This document shows positions 35,190-44,469 of a stretch of DNA of 64,000 bases, piece by piece. Under the pieces are notes generated by a model. That model had not been told where the DNA came from. It saw only the letters and a list, made by a program, of their open reading frames with translations, and did no database searches. Origin of the DNA: Jiella sonneratiae. Lineage in GTDB: Bacteria; Pseudomonadota; Alphaproteobacteria; Rhizobiales; Rhizobiaceae. Location: contig NZ_JAFMPY010000013.1 of assembly GCF_017353515.1 (NCBI RefSeq), forward strand, positions 107,071 to 171,070, given 5' to 3'. Made by a program: the position numbers and the translations under genes. The stretch's first letter is position 1. Each line of letters starts with the position of its first letter.

Positions 35190-35969
35190 TCAGGCGCCGG
35201 AGCGCGGCCCCACCGTCGCGGACGGACCCCGTGCCGCTTCTTCGAGGGCGGACTGAGTGCGGACCGCGCCGAGCTCGATGACGGTGCGCATCGTCGCCCG
35301 CGCCCGCTCCTCGTCGCCCGAGGCGATCGCCTCGACGATGCGACGGTGATTGTCGGCGCATTCGCGGATCAGTTCGGCATCCTCAGCGGGCGAAGAAAGC
35401 CGCAGCACGCAGGCGAGCGCCGCCTCGATCAGGCCGCTGGTCGCCCGCATGAACGGGTTGCGCGAGATCTCCGCCACGGCGAGATGGAACTTGAGGTCGA
35501 CCCGGGCGATCGAGGTCCGGTCGTGGCCGAGGTCGCCGATCTCCTCGACGATGGCGTTCAGCCGCGCGATGTCCTCGCCGGTGGCGCGGCGGCAGGCGAG
35601 CGCCGCCGCCTCCGGCTCGAAGGCGAGCCGCATCGTCGCGAGATCCTCGATGAAGCGGGCGTCGAGCCCGGTCTCGACCCGCCAGCGCAGGACGTCGGGG
35701 TCGAGCAGGTTCCAGCGCTCGCGCTCGAGCACTTTTGTGCCGACGCGGGTCTTCGCCTCGATCAGCCGCTTGGCCGCCAGCGTCTTCATCGCCTCGCGCA
35801 GCACGGTGCGCGAAACCCCGAACATCTCCCCGAGCTCCTTGTCGCCCGGCAGGATCGAGCCGGGCGGGAAACTGCCGGCGACGATCTCCCGGCCGAGCGT
35901 CGTAACGACATGGGCATGGCTCGACCGGTCGAGGCGCTCGGCACCGGCGCTGGCGAGAAGGCCGGTCAT
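35190..35969 (-). CDS. GntR-family regulator with FCD domain, in the sugar ABC operon
   Basis: This 259-residue regulator has an N-terminal winged helix (L-G-R-E-I-V-A-G-S-F-P-P-G-S-I-L-P-G, then M-F-G-V-S-R-T-V-L-R-E-A-M-K) and an all-helical FCD ligand domain with a metal-site pattern (D-L-K-F-H, then H-R-R-I-V-E-A-I). FCD regulators sense sugar acids or organic acids. Its start overlaps the yjfF stop by four bases, so it is the last gene of the ytfQRT-yjfF operon and probably controls it by feedback. The galactofuranose operon of E. coli lacks such a gene, so the inducer may differ. Confidence 0.92.
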   Translation of the reverse strand: MTGLLASAGAERLDRSSHAHVVTTLGREIVAGSFPPGSILPGDKELGEMFGVSRTVLREAMKTLAAKRLIEAKTRVGTKVLERERWNLLDPDVLRWRVETGLDARFIEDLATMRLAFEPEAAALACRRATGEDIARLNAIVEEIGDLGHDRTSIARVDLKFHLAVAEISRNPFMRATSGLIEAALACVLRLSSPAEDAELIRECADNHRRIVEAIASGDEERARATMRTVIELGAVRTQSALEEAARGPSATVGPRSGA

Positions 35970-36949
35970 GCCGGCATCGCGGCCGCGCCGCTGCGGCGCG
36001 CGCTCAGCCAGACGAGGCCGCGCTGCAGCGCGATGAAGCTGAACAGAAGGAGGCCGATCACGATCTTGGTCCACCAGCTCGAAAGCGTCCCGTCGAAGAC
36101 GATGTAGGTCTGGATCAGGCCCATGATCAGGATGCCGAGCAGGGTTCCGGCGACGAAGCCGGAGCCGCCGGTGAGCAGCGTGCCGCCGATGACGACGGCG
36201 GCGATGGCGTCCAGCTCGACGCCGACCGCCGCCAGCGAATAGCCGGCCGATGTGTACAGCGAAAAGGCGATGCCGGCGAGGCCCGCGAGGAAGCTCGACA
36301 GGGCGTAGATGGCGATCGTCGTCCGGGCGATCGGCACGCCCATCAGCTCGGCCGACTGGCGGTTGCCGCCGATCGCATAGACGTTGCGGCCGAAGGAGGT
36401 GAAGTGGGCGACGAGGATGCCGACGGCGAAGACCGCCAGCATCGCCATGCCGATGAAGGTCAGCCGGCCGCCGCCGGGCATCTTGAAGTAGAGCCCGTGC
36501 AGCGTGTCGTAGAGCCCGGCCTTGATCGGCACGGAATCGATCGAGATCAGGAACGCCATGCCCCGCGCGAAGAACATGCCGGCGAGCGTCACGATGAAGG
36601 GCGGCATGGCGAGATAGTGGATCATCGCTCCCATCACCGCCCCGAACAGCGTGGCGAGGACGAGCAGAAGGGCGATGGCGAGGAGCGGCGGAACGCCCCA
36701 CTCGCCCATGGCGACGGCGAGGAAGACGCCGGTGAAGGCGATCACCGAGCCGATCGACAGGTCGATGCCGCCGGACAGGATGACGAAGGTCATGCCGACC
36801 GCGGCGATGCCGAGAAAGGCGTTGTCGGTGAGGAGATTGCCGAGCACCCGCGTCGACAGCATGTTGGGATACTGAACGATGCAGAGCGCGTAGGCGACGA
36901 CGAAGATCAGCAGCGTCGTCGCCAGGGGGAAGAGCCTCGACGAAGTCAT
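35966..36949 (-). CDS. yjfF: sugar ABC transporter permease YjfF
   Basis: This 327-residue inner-membrane permease of the ribose/galactofuranose class has about eight to ten helices. It carries G-M-T-F-V-I-L-S-G-G-I-D-L-S-I-G-S-V and the cytoplasmic coupling segment A-I-G-G-N-R-Q-S-A-E-L-M-G. In E. coli YtfT and YjfF form a heterodimer. The start at 36949 overlaps the ytfT stop by four bases and its own stop overlaps the regulator start, so the operon is tightly coupled. Confidence 0.92.
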   Translation of the reverse strand: MTSSRLFPLATTLLIFVVAYALCIVQYPNMLSTRVLGNLLTDNAFLGIAAVGMTFVILSGGIDLSIGSVIAFTGVFLAVAMGEWGVPPLLAIALLLVLATLFGAVMGAMIHYLAMPPFIVTLAGMFFARGMAFLISIDSVPIKAGLYDTLHGLYFKMPGGGRLTFIGMAMLAVFAVGILVAHFTSFGRNVYAIGGNRQSAELMGVPIARTTIAIYALSSFLAGLAGIAFSLYTSAGYSLAAVGVELDAIAAVVIGGTLLTGGSGFVAGTLLGILIMGLIQTYIVFDGTLSSWWTKIVIGLLLFSFIALQRGLVWLSARRSGAAAMPA

Positions 36950-38010
36950 CGCACCGCCTCCTTTCCGGCGCTTCCGGTCTTTCCGGCAGCACGGACCGCG
37001 CCCGCCGACCTGTCCTGCGCGGCACCGGGCCGGTGCCTGAAATAGGCAGAGAGCGTGTGACTCGCCGGCGACTGGACGACGAGAATGACGACGATGATCG
37101 CCGCCTTGATGACGAGGTTGAACTCCGGCGGGAAGCCGGCGAGCAGGATGCCGGTGTTGACCGACTGGATGATCATCGCGCCGATCAGCGACCCGGCGAT
37201 CGAGAACCGCCCGCCCATCAGCGAATTGCCGCCGACGACGACGGCGAGGATCGCGTCGAGTTCGAGCCAGAGCCCGGCATTGTTGGCGTCGGCGCCCATG
37301 ATGTCGGCGGCTGCGACGACGCCGGCGACGGCGGCGCAGAGGCCCGACGCCGCATAGACGGCGAGGAGCAGCGCCGAGGTGCCGATGCCGGCGAGCGTCG
37401 AGGCCCTTCGGTTGACGCCGATCGCCTCGACCAGGAGGCCGAGCGCGGTGACGCGGAACAGCAGCGAGACGCAGAGGCCGATCACCACCCACAGGATGAT
37501 CGGAAACGGCACGCCGAGGACGGTGCCGCTGCCGACGAAGACGAGGCCCGGATCGTTGAAGGTGAGGATGATGCCTTCGGTGATCAGCTGGGCGATGCCG
37601 CGGCCGGCGACCATCAGGATCAGCGTCGCGATGATCGGCTGGATGCCGAGAAAGGCGACGAGCGCGCCGTTCCACAGGCCGCAGAGCGCGCCGGCCCCGA
37701 GGGTGGCGACGAGCGTGACGGCGAGCGGCTGGCCGGTGGTGATCAGCGCCGCCGCGACGGCGCCGGCGATCGCCATGACAGCGCCGACGGAAAGGTCGAT
37801 GCCCCGCGTCGCGATCACCAGCGTCATGCCGATGGCGAGCAGCGCCACCGGCGCGCCGCGGTTGAGGATGTCGATCAGGCTGCCGTAGAGCCGCCCGTTG
37901 GCGAAGGCGACGTCGAGGAAGCCCGGCGCGATCGCCGTGTTCAGGGCGAGGATCACGAGGAGGGCGACGAGCTGCGGCAGGACGCGGCGCATGGTGGCAG
38001 GCAACGTCAC
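36946..38010 (-). CDS. ytfT: sugar ABC transporter permease YtfT
   Basis: This 354-residue inner-membrane permease is the partner of YjfF. It has G-M-T-L-V-I-A-T-R-G-I-D-L-S-V-G-A-V and the coupling segment A-I-G-V-N-R-R-A-S. The C-terminal 30 residues after the last helix are basic and variable. The start GTG 38010 has AGGAGGG six bases upstream and overlaps the ytfR stop (GTGA); ATG 37992 is less well placed. Confidence 0.92.
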   Translation of the reverse strand: MTLPATMRRVLPQLVALLVILALNTAIAPGFLDVAFANGRLYGSLIDILNRGAPVALLAIGMTLVIATRGIDLSVGAVMAIAGAVAAALITTGQPLAVTLVATLGAGALCGLWNGALVAFLGIQPIIATLILMVAGRGIAQLITEGIILTFNDPGLVFVGSGTVLGVPFPIILWVVIGLCVSLLFRVTALGLLVEAIGVNRRASTLAGIGTSALLLAVYAASGLCAAVAGVVAAADIMGADANNAGLWLELDAILAVVVGGNSLMGGRFSIAGSLIGAMIIQSVNTGILLAGFPPEFNLVIKAAIIVVILVVQSPASHTLSAYFRHRPGAAQDRSAGAVRAAGKTGSAGKEAVR

Positions 38011-39566
38011 GCCGCGCCCTCCTGCATGATCTCGGCGGCCCGGCCCTGCCCGTCGCCGTGCCTCTCCCCGGCGGCGATCGCCCGCATGATCGCGTCGGCG
38101 CTGATGGCGCCGGCATCGAGCTCGCCGGCGTGGCGGCGGTCGGCGAGGATCCGCACCCGCGTCGCATAGGCGACGATCTCCTCGAGCTCGGAGGAGATGA
38201 CGAGGAGCGACATGCCGCGCTCCCGAAGTTCGCCGATCAGCCGGATGATCTCGGCATGGGCGCCGACGTCGATGCCGCGCGTCGGCTCGTCGAGGATCAG
38301 CAGCCGCGGATCGGTGGCGAGCCAGCGCGCCAGGATCACCTTCTGCTGGTTGCCGCCGGAAAGGAACTTGATCGGCTTCTCGCGGTCGCTGGTGCGGATG
38401 TCGAGGGCGGCGATGTAGCGGTCGGCGATCGCCTCCTGCTCCTTGCGCGACAAAGGCTTCGTCCAGCCGCGCCGGGCCTGCAGGGCGAGCACGATGTTCT
38501 CGCGCACCGACAGGTCGTCGATGATCCCGTCCTGCTTGCGGTCCTCCGGGCAGAAACCGAAGCCCTCGGCGATCGCGTCGCGCGGCGAGGCGAAGCCGGC
38601 CGGCCGGCCGTCGACCTCGACGCGGCCTTCGTCGGGCTGGGCGATGCCGAACATCAGTTCGGCGGTCTCGGTGCGGCCGGAGCCGAGGAGGCCGGCGACG
38701 CCCACCACCTCGCCGGCCCGCAGATCGAGGTCGAAGGGGGCGATGCGCCCACGCTTGCCGACGCCCCTGAAGCGCGCGACGACGGGCCGCTCGCCGGCCT
38801 CGCCCGCCGGGGCGCGGTGGCTCTCCTCCTCCTTCAGTTCGCGGCCGAGCATCATCGAGACCAGTTCCAGCCGTTCGAGCCCGGCCAGCGGCCGGGTCGC
38901 CACCTTGTGGCCGTTGCGCAGGATCGTAACGCGGTCGGCGATGCGGTAGACCTGATCGAAGAAGTGGGTGATGAAGACGATGCCGAGGCCGCGGGCCTTG
39001 AGGTCTTCGAGGATCGCGAACAGCCGCGAGACCTCGGCGGCGTCGAGGCTGGCGGTCGGCTCGTCGAGGATCAGCACCTTGCCGGAGAGATCGACGGCGC
39101 GGGCGATCGCGACGATCTGCCGGACCGCGACCGAATAGGCCGAGAGCTGGGCCGAAACGTCGATGGAAAGGCCGTATTGCGCCAGGATCTCGCGCGAGCG
39201 GCGGTTGGCGGCGCGCCGGTCGATCAGGCCGAAACGCTTCGGCTCCCGGCCGAGAAAGAGGTTTTCCGCCACCGTCAGATTGGGCAGCAGGTTGACCTCC
39301 TGGTAGACCGTGCCGATGCCGAGCGACTGCGCCTCCATCACGTCGGAAGGACTGATCGGCTCGCCCGAAAGCACGATGCGGCCGGCGTCGCGGCGATAGG
39401 CGCCGGTGAGGATCTTGATCAGGGTCGACTTGCCGGCGCCGTTCTCGCCGACGAGAGCATGGATCTCCCCGGCGGCGAGGTCGAAATCGACGCCGGAAAG
39501 CGCCGTCACGCCGAGAAAGTCCTTGCTGATGCCTTCTGCGCGAAGCAGCGGCTCGCTTGCGGCCAT
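38007..39566 (-). CDS. ytfR: sugar ABC transporter ATP-binding protein YtfR
   Basis: This 519-residue protein has two fused ABC domains, the rule for this class. The first has Walker A G-E-N-G-A-G-K-S-T and Walker B L-I-L-D-E-P-T-A-S-L, with its signature replaced by L-S-A-Y-S-V. The second has a degenerate Walker A (G-L-L-G-S-G-R-T-E), an intact signature L-S-G-G-N-Q-Q and Walker B L-L-I-L-D-E-P-T-R-G-I-D. It energises uptake by YtfT/YjfF. ATG 39566 is chosen over an upstream reading that is arginine-rich and unlike the family. Confidence 0.93.
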   Translation of the reverse strand: MAASEPLLRAEGISKDFLGVTALSGVDFDLAAGEIHALVGENGAGKSTLIKILTGAYRRDAGRIVLSGEPISPSDVMEAQSLGIGTVYQEVNLLPNLTVAENLFLGREPKRFGLIDRRAANRRSREILAQYGLSIDVSAQLSAYSVAVRQIVAIARAVDLSGKVLILDEPTASLDAAEVSRLFAILEDLKARGLGIVFITHFFDQVYRIADRVTILRNGHKVATRPLAGLERLELVSMMLGRELKEEESHRAPAGEAGERPVVARFRGVGKRGRIAPFDLDLRAGEVVGVAGLLGSGRTETAELMFGIAQPDEGRVEVDGRPAGFASPRDAIAEGFGFCPEDRKQDGIIDDLSVRENIVLALQARRGWTKPLSRKEQEAIADRYIAALDIRTSDREKPIKFLSGGNQQKVILARWLATDPRLLILDEPTRGIDVGAHAEIIRLIGELRERGMSLLVISSELEEIVAYATRVRILADRRHAGELDAGAISADAIMRAIAAGERHGDGQGRAAEIMQEGAA

Positions 39567-39796
39567 GGCAAGTTCCACGATTTTGCCGGGGCGGCGGCGG
39601 CGCCCGGCACGACGACAATAGGATCCGGCGAAGCGGAGAGGCAATGACGCACCCCGCCGCAGGCCCGTTTGCCATGCCGGCGCGGCGGCCGCATGAAGAG
39701 CCTCGCGGCGGCCGGCCTCGGACCGCCGGCGATGGCCGCCTCCGGCCGGGGTGCGAACCGGCCGGCCGGAGACGGGTTAAGGCCTTCGGCCGGGTA

Positions 39797-40759
39797 TCAG
39801 TAGCCCTGGTTCTTCTTGGCTTCGTAGACCGACTTGGGGTCGTCGTCCTGGGTGTAGAGCTTCGATTCGGTCTGGATGAACTTCGGCGGCTGCTTCTTGT
39901 CCTTGAAATAGGCTTCCAGCGCGTCGAATGCCGGGCCGGCCATGTTCGGCGTCAGCTCGACGGAGGCGTTCGCCTCGCCGTTCTGCATGGCGAGGAAGAT
40001 GTCGGGCACCGAGTCGATCGAGACGACGAGAATGTCCTTGCCCGGTTTCAGGCCGGCTTCCTTGATCGCCTGGATCGCGCCGAGCGCCATGTCGTCGTTG
40101 TGGGCGTAGAGGGCGCAGATGTCCTTGCCGCCATTCTCCGCCTTCAGGAAGCTCTCCATGACTTCCTTGCCCTTGGTGCGGGTGAAGTCGCCGGTCTGCG
40201 AGCGCACGATCTTGATGTTGTCGTGGCCGGAGACGGCCTTCTCGAAGCCTTCCTTGCGCTTGATCGCCGGCGACGAGCCGGTCGTGCCCTCGAGCTGGAC
40301 GACGTTGCAGGGCTTGTCGCCGACCGCCTTGACCAGCCAGTCGCCGGCCACCGCGCCCTCGTGCTCGAGGTCCGAGCCGACGGCGGTCAGATAGAGGTCG
40401 TCGGAGGAATCCACCTGCCGGTCGAGCAGCACCACCGGAATCTCGGCATCCTTGGCTTCCTCCAGCACCTGGTCCCAGCCGGTCGCGACGACCGGGGCGA
40501 GCAGGATCGCGTCGACCCCTTGCGCGATGAAGGAGCGGATCGCCTTGATCTGGTTTTCCTGCTTCTGCTGGGCGTCGGCGAATTTCAGATCGATGCCGCG
40601 CTTTTCCGCCTGCTCCTTGGTCAGCGTCGTCTCGGCGGCGCGCCAGCCGGATTCCGAACCGATCTGCGAGAAGCCGACCGTCATGTCGGCGGCGAGCGCC
40701 GAACCGGCCATCAGGGCGGCGAAAGCCACGGCGCCCGCGAGCGTCTTCAGAGTTCTCAT
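39797..40759 (-). CDS. ytfQ: sugar ABC transporter substrate-binding protein YtfQ
   Basis: This 320-residue periplasmic protein has a signal peptide (A-L-M-A-G-S-A-L-A-A, cut about residue 23). The mature start T-V-G-F-S-Q-I-G-S-E-S-G-W-R is characteristic of the galactofuranose-binding YtfQ group, as is the late segment Y-A-H-N-D-D-M-A-L-G-A-I. It binds furanose sugars for the YtfRT-YjfF importer. A GGGAGGAAT ribosome site precedes the ATG. A gap of 230 bases with G/C-rich inverted repeats separates it from ytfR and may lower expression of the later genes; no gene is seen there. Confidence 0.94.
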   Translation of the reverse strand: MRTLKTLAGAVAFAALMAGSALAADMTVGFSQIGSESGWRAAETTLTKEQAEKRGIDLKFADAQQKQENQIKAIRSFIAQGVDAILLAPVVATGWDQVLEEAKDAEIPVVLLDRQVDSSDDLYLTAVGSDLEHEGAVAGDWLVKAVGDKPCNVVQLEGTTGSSPAIKRKEGFEKAVSGHDNIKIVRSQTGDFTRTKGKEVMESFLKAENGGKDICALYAHNDDMALGAIQAIKEAGLKPGKDILVVSIDSVPDIFLAMQNGEANASVELTPNMAGPAFDALEAYFKDKKQPPKFIQTESKLYTQDDDPKSVYEAKKNQGY

Positions 40760-40803
40760 GCATTCCTCCCGAAATCACCCGGCCTCCACACCGGATGATC
40801 CAA

Positions 40804-40824
40804 GGATAATATTATATGATAAAT
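40804..40824 (-). promoter_or_regulatory. probable promoter/operator of the ytfQ operon
   Basis: An AT-rich island with the palindrome ATAATATTAT (40806-40815) contains TATAAT on the minus strand (40811-40816), about 50 bases before the ytfQ start. It stands out in GC-rich DNA. It may be the -10 element overlapped by the binding site of the GntR/FCD regulator at the end of the operon. The gap 40825-41056 shows nothing else. Confidence 0.5.
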
Positions 40825-41056
40825 GATGTCCAGAGCCCGTGCCGGGCTCCGGCTCGAAAATCGGGCGGTGCAAGGCGATTGGGCTGATCTCCCCCGCGAG
40901 GAGGGAGATCGAGGCGTCGCCGATGGCGCTTGCCTTCGCGCGACTGCCCTGGAGTTGCGACGCTCCGATCGACCCAGCATGTCGCGCACAATCCGCCGCG
41001 GCGAGTACCCGCCGCGTGCGGCAGATCGCAGGCAAGGCGATCCTGAGAGCGAAGGG

Positions 41057-42088
41057 CTAGCGGCTTGCGGCGCCGTCGACGACGCGGGCCGGGGCGACGT
41101 CGAGCGCCGCGGCGGCCGGCAGATCGAAGCTGACGAGCACCGGCAGGTGGTCGGAATCGGTCGCCTCGCCGCGCGCGACCGAAAGGATGCGCACGCCCTT
41201 CGAGAACAGGATGTTGTCGATCGGCAGGCCGATCAGCGGGCGAAGCGCTTCCGGCAGCCGCCTGGCGAGCCAGGTCGGGCCGATCCCGCCGGCGGCCGTC
41301 GTCTTCGAGGCGGCGGCGTAGCGCCCGATCGTCGCGCTCCACGGCACGGCGTTGAAGTCGCCGGCGATCAGGAGGGGTTCGCCGAGCCCGGCGAGGACGT
41401 CGCCGAGCGCCGCGACCTGCCGTCCCTGGCGATAGGGCCAGGGCCAGACCAGATGCTCCGACACGACGGTGAGCGCGGCCTTGCCGCCGAGATCGAGCCG
41501 CCGGGAGACGAAGCCGTCCTCGGCCCGGCAGATCGCGTCGCCGGCACCGAACGGGATCCGCGACAGGATCGCGACGCCGCCCACCACCTCGCCGACCCCG
41601 CAATAGGCGCCGTAGGGATAGGTCGCCCGCAGCGGCTGCATCGCCTCGACCCAGCGGCGGTTCATCTCCTGCAGGGTGACGACGTCCGGGTCGAGCCGGG
41701 CGATCGTTGCGATCGCCGGGACGGGATCGGCGTCGTAGCGAAGGTTCATCTGCAGCAGCGTCAGCGGCCGACGGCTGAGCGACGCCCGGTCGGTCGCCGG
41801 GCCCGTCGCCGCCGCCTCCCCGGGGCGCGGCACGACGAAGGGCGAGACCGAGACGGCGGCATAGGCGGCGACGATCGCGGCAAGGGTCGCCGTGACGATG
41901 CTGCGCATGGCGATCAGGAAAAGGGCGAGGACGAAGAGCAGGACGGCGAGATGCGCCCGGAAGTGCGACAGCGAATCGAAGAACGGCACGGCGCGGCCGA
42001 AGAAGCTGCAGCAGAGCGCCGCGGCGACCACGAGCGCCAGCCCCCGCAGGGCGGTCTCGATCAGGCGGGAGAGGAAGGAGGTCGTCAA
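41057..42088 (-). CDS. membrane-anchored endonuclease/exonuclease/phosphatase family protein
   Basis: This 343-residue protein has three N-terminal membrane helices (about residues 12-85) and a C-terminal EEP domain. That domain shows L-L-Q-M-N-L-R, V-V-T-L-Q-E-M-N with the metal glutamate, G-D-F-N-A-V-P-W and T-D-S-D-H-L-P-V with the catalytic histidine. Membrane-linked EEP proteins often act on phospholipids or nucleic acids at the cell surface; the substrate is unknown. The proposed start is TTG without a clear ribosome site, so the N-terminus is uncertain. It follows amn on the same strand after 16 bases and could be co-transcribed with it. Confidence 0.85.
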   Translation of the reverse strand: MTTSFLSRLIETALRGLALVVAAALCCSFFGRAVPFFDSLSHFRAHLAVLLFVLALFLIAMRSIVTATLAAIVAAYAAVSVSPFVVPRPGEAAATGPATDRASLSRRPLTLLQMNLRYDADPVPAIATIARLDPDVVTLQEMNRRWVEAMQPLRATYPYGAYCGVGEVVGGVAILSRIPFGAGDAICRAEDGFVSRRLDLGGKAALTVVSEHLVWPWPYRQGRQVAALGDVLAGLGEPLLIAGDFNAVPWSATIGRYAAASKTTAAGGIGPTWLARRLPEALRPLIGLPIDNILFSKGVRILSVARGEATDSDHLPVLVSFDLPAAAALDVAPARVVDGAASR

Positions 42089-42104
42089 CCGGCTGCGCCC
42101 GCGA

Positions 42105-43607
42105 TCACTGGAAGGCCGTCTCGAAGAAGGAGCGCAGCTTGCGCGAATGCACGCGCTCCGAGGGCAGTTCGCTCATCAGCTCCAGCGCCCGCATGCCGAT
42201 CTTCAGATGCTGCGCGACCTGGCGCTTGTAGAAGTCCGTCGCCATGCCCGGCAGCTTCAATTCCCCGTGCAGCGGCTTGTCGGAGACGCAGAGCAGCGTG
42301 CCGTAGGGAACGCGGAAGCGAAAGCCGTTGGCGGCAATGGTGGCCGATTCCATGTCGAGGGCGATGGCGCGGGACTGCGACAGGCGCTGCACCGGCTCGC
42401 GCTGGTCGCGGAGTTCCCAGTTGCGGTTGTCGATCGTCGCGACCGTGCCGGTGCGCATGATGCGTTTCAGGTCGTAGCCTTCGAGGCCGGTGACCTCCTC
42501 AACCGCCTTTTCCAGGGCCACCTGCACCTCGGCCAGCGCCGGGATCGGCACCCAGAGCGGCAGGTCGGCGTCGAGCACGTGGTCCTCGCGCACATAGGCA
42601 TGGGCGAGGACGTAGTCGCCGAGCGCCTGGCTGTTCCTGAGGCCGGCGCAGTGGCCGAGCATCAGCCAGGCATGCGGCCGCAGCACCGCGACGTGGTCGG
42701 TGATCGTCTTGGCGTTGGACGGGCCGACGCCGATGTTGATCATGGTGATGCCGTGGCCGTCGCCGCGCTTCAGGTGATAGGCCGGCATCTGCGGCAGCCG
42801 CGGCGGCGCCTTGCCGGCAACCGGCCGCTCGTGGCCGGCGGGCGTCGCGACGTCGCCCGGCTCGACGAATTCCTCGTAGCCCTCGCCGCCGCGCCGCATC
42901 ATCTCGCGCGCCACGATGCAAAATTCGTCGACGTAGAACTGATAGTTGGTGAAGAGCACGAAGTTCTGGAAATGCCGCGGGCGCGTCGCCGTGTAGTGGG
43001 CGAGGCGATGCAGCGAATAGTCCACCCGCTGGGCGGTGAACGGGGCGAGCGGCAGGCGCCCGCCGGCCGGCGGCTCGAAGGTGCCGTTGACGATCCGGTC
43101 GTCCGTCGCGGCAAGGTCCGGAACGTCGAAGACGTCGCGCAGCGGATGTGCCAGCCGCTCCGCCTGCTCGCCGTCGACATGGGTGCCTTCGGGAAGCGCG
43201 AAGTGCAGCGGGATCGGGGTGGCGGAGTCGCCGATCAGCACCGGCTGCCCGTGGTTCTTCAGGAGAAGGTCGAGCTGCTCGACCAGATAGCGGCCGAAGA
43301 GATCGGGCCGGGTGACCGTCGCTGCATATTCGCCGGGAAGCGGCACGTGGCCGAAGGCGAGCCGTGAATCGACCCGGGCATGGGTGCGAGTGGTGACGGC
43401 GACTTCCGGATAGAAGGCCCGGTAGCGCCTGTCGGCCCTGGCGTTCGAGACGACGTCGTCGAACCGCGCCGTGAGGAAGGCCACCGACCGGTCGTAGAGC
43501 CGCTTCAGCTCGGCGACCGCCGCCTCGGCGTCGGCGAAGGGCTGCGGATGCACGGGCTCGGGGCTTGCGACGGGCAGTTGCTCAAAGGTGGTGTCGAACG
43601 CTGTCAT
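42105..43607 (-). CDS. amn: AMP nucleosidase
   Basis: This 500-residue cytosolic enzyme splits AMP into adenine and ribose 5-phosphate. It is of the long bacterial type: an N-terminal regulatory domain (about residues 1-200) and a C-terminal nucleoside-phosphorylase-like domain with I-N-I-G-V-G-P-S-N-A-K-T, L-M-L-G-H-C-A-G-L-R and A-L-D-M-E-S-A-T-I-A-A-N-G. ATG 43607 gives the family's normal length. The downstream EEP gene is close. No frameshift is seen. Confidence 0.95.
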   Translation of the reverse strand: MTAFDTTFEQLPVASPEPVHPQPFADAEAAVAELKRLYDRSVAFLTARFDDVVSNARADRRYRAFYPEVAVTTRTHARVDSRLAFGHVPLPGEYAATVTRPDLFGRYLVEQLDLLLKNHGQPVLIGDSATPIPLHFALPEGTHVDGEQAERLAHPLRDVFDVPDLAATDDRIVNGTFEPPAGGRLPLAPFTAQRVDYSLHRLAHYTATRPRHFQNFVLFTNYQFYVDEFCIVAREMMRRGGEGYEEFVEPGDVATPAGHERPVAGKAPPRLPQMPAYHLKRGDGHGITMINIGVGPSNAKTITDHVAVLRPHAWLMLGHCAGLRNSQALGDYVLAHAYVREDHVLDADLPLWVPIPALAEVQVALEKAVEEVTGLEGYDLKRIMRTGTVATIDNRNWELRDQREPVQRLSQSRAIALDMESATIAANGFRFRVPYGTLLCVSDKPLHGELKLPGMATDFYKRQVAQHLKIGMRALELMSELPSERVHSRKLRSFFETAFQ

Positions 43608-43656
43608 GGCCGGAACTCTACCGCCCCTCGGTGGCGCGGGTAAGACGCCGGCTGCC

Positions 43657-43863
43657 TCAAAATTTCGCCTCCAGGCCGTTCGTGCCGGCACCGCCGCGGT
43701 TGATCCGGCAGACGGTCCCGCTGGTGTAGTCGCAACTGCCGCCGGACAGCGAGGCGACGAAGTTGCCGCCCTTCGCGTGGCTGCCGCCCCGCTGGGCGAG
43801 ATAGCTCATGCCGAGGCCGAACAGGGCGATCACGATCGTCAGGATGGTGAGGCGTGTGAACAT
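43657..43863 (-). CDS. small exported or membrane-anchored protein, unknown function
   Basis: This 68-residue protein starts with a hydrophobic helix (about residues 3-21, L-T-I-L-T-I-V-I-A-L-F-G-L-G-M), either an uncleaved signal or an anchor. A polar tail follows with two cysteines (S-C-D-Y, V-C-R-I) that could form a disulfide in the periplasm. No family is recognised. It lies upstream of amn on the same strand with 49 bases between. The gap 43864-44295 beyond it shows no gene. Confidence 0.6.
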   Translation of the reverse strand: MFTRLTILTIVIALFGLGMSYLAQRGGSHAKGGNFVASLSGGSCDYTSGTVCRINRGGAGTNGLEAKF

Positions 43864-44295
43864 CGTCCGGATCCGCTTTTCTTCAGGCCCTGTCGCCGCC
43901 GCGAAACACCCGTGGCGCGGCAATAGGCCATTTCGAAGCCGAATGCGACCCGAGTGCCGCCTGAACGGGAAGACGCTCGACGTCCGCCCGCACGAGGCGG
44001 GCATCGGGCCGCAGCAGCGCGTTTGCGCCGTCTCCTGCAGGCCCATTCTTACGCGAGCGTTGCACCGGCGTCGATGCCGGGCATTTCGGGGGCGAGCGGG
44101 AGGAACGCGGCGGGGCCACCGCGTCGCTCCAAGGCCCTGAGACCGGAGGTCGGCGAAGCATGGCTGCGGCGAATCGGCGCTTGTCGTGACATCAAGCGAC
44201 CCGGTCAGGGTGCTGCACCGCCGATGCGGGGGCGGTGGGTGTCCGACGACGGCGGCCCGTGACCGCCGTTGAAACAAGGCCTTGCGCGAAAAAGG

Positions 44296-44396
44296 GTGGG
44301 AGGCTGGCACGGCGACCCGTGCCATAGCTCGTTAGGGCTGCTTCCTTCCGGACCTGACCCGGTTGGCGAGTGGCTCGTCCACCACCAACCTCCCGG
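44296..44396 (-). ncRNA. ffs: signal recognition particle RNA, small bacterial type
   Basis: On the minus strand the central part reads GGTCAGGTCCGGAAGGAAGC followed by AGCCCTAACGAG, the invariant apical loop of 4.5S-type SRP RNA. The flanks pair into a long hairpin (GGGAGGTTGG with CCAGCCTCCC). A run of Ts follows the 3' end. The RNA scaffolds Ffh for co-translational membrane targeting. The ends are set by the pairing and are accurate to a few bases. Confidence 0.94.
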
Positions 44397-44469
44397 GTCT
44401 CCATATCGGCGAAAAGCATTCTAATTGCAAGCGGGGTGGCACGGGGGCATCGGGAGGAAAGCGAGGTTC

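Noticed and set aside
36946..39675. A 909-codon frame that seems to fuse an antisense-like N-terminus to YtfT
   Set aside because: The first 550 codons are an off-frame reading of ytfR; YtfT starts at GTG 38010 with its own ribosome site.
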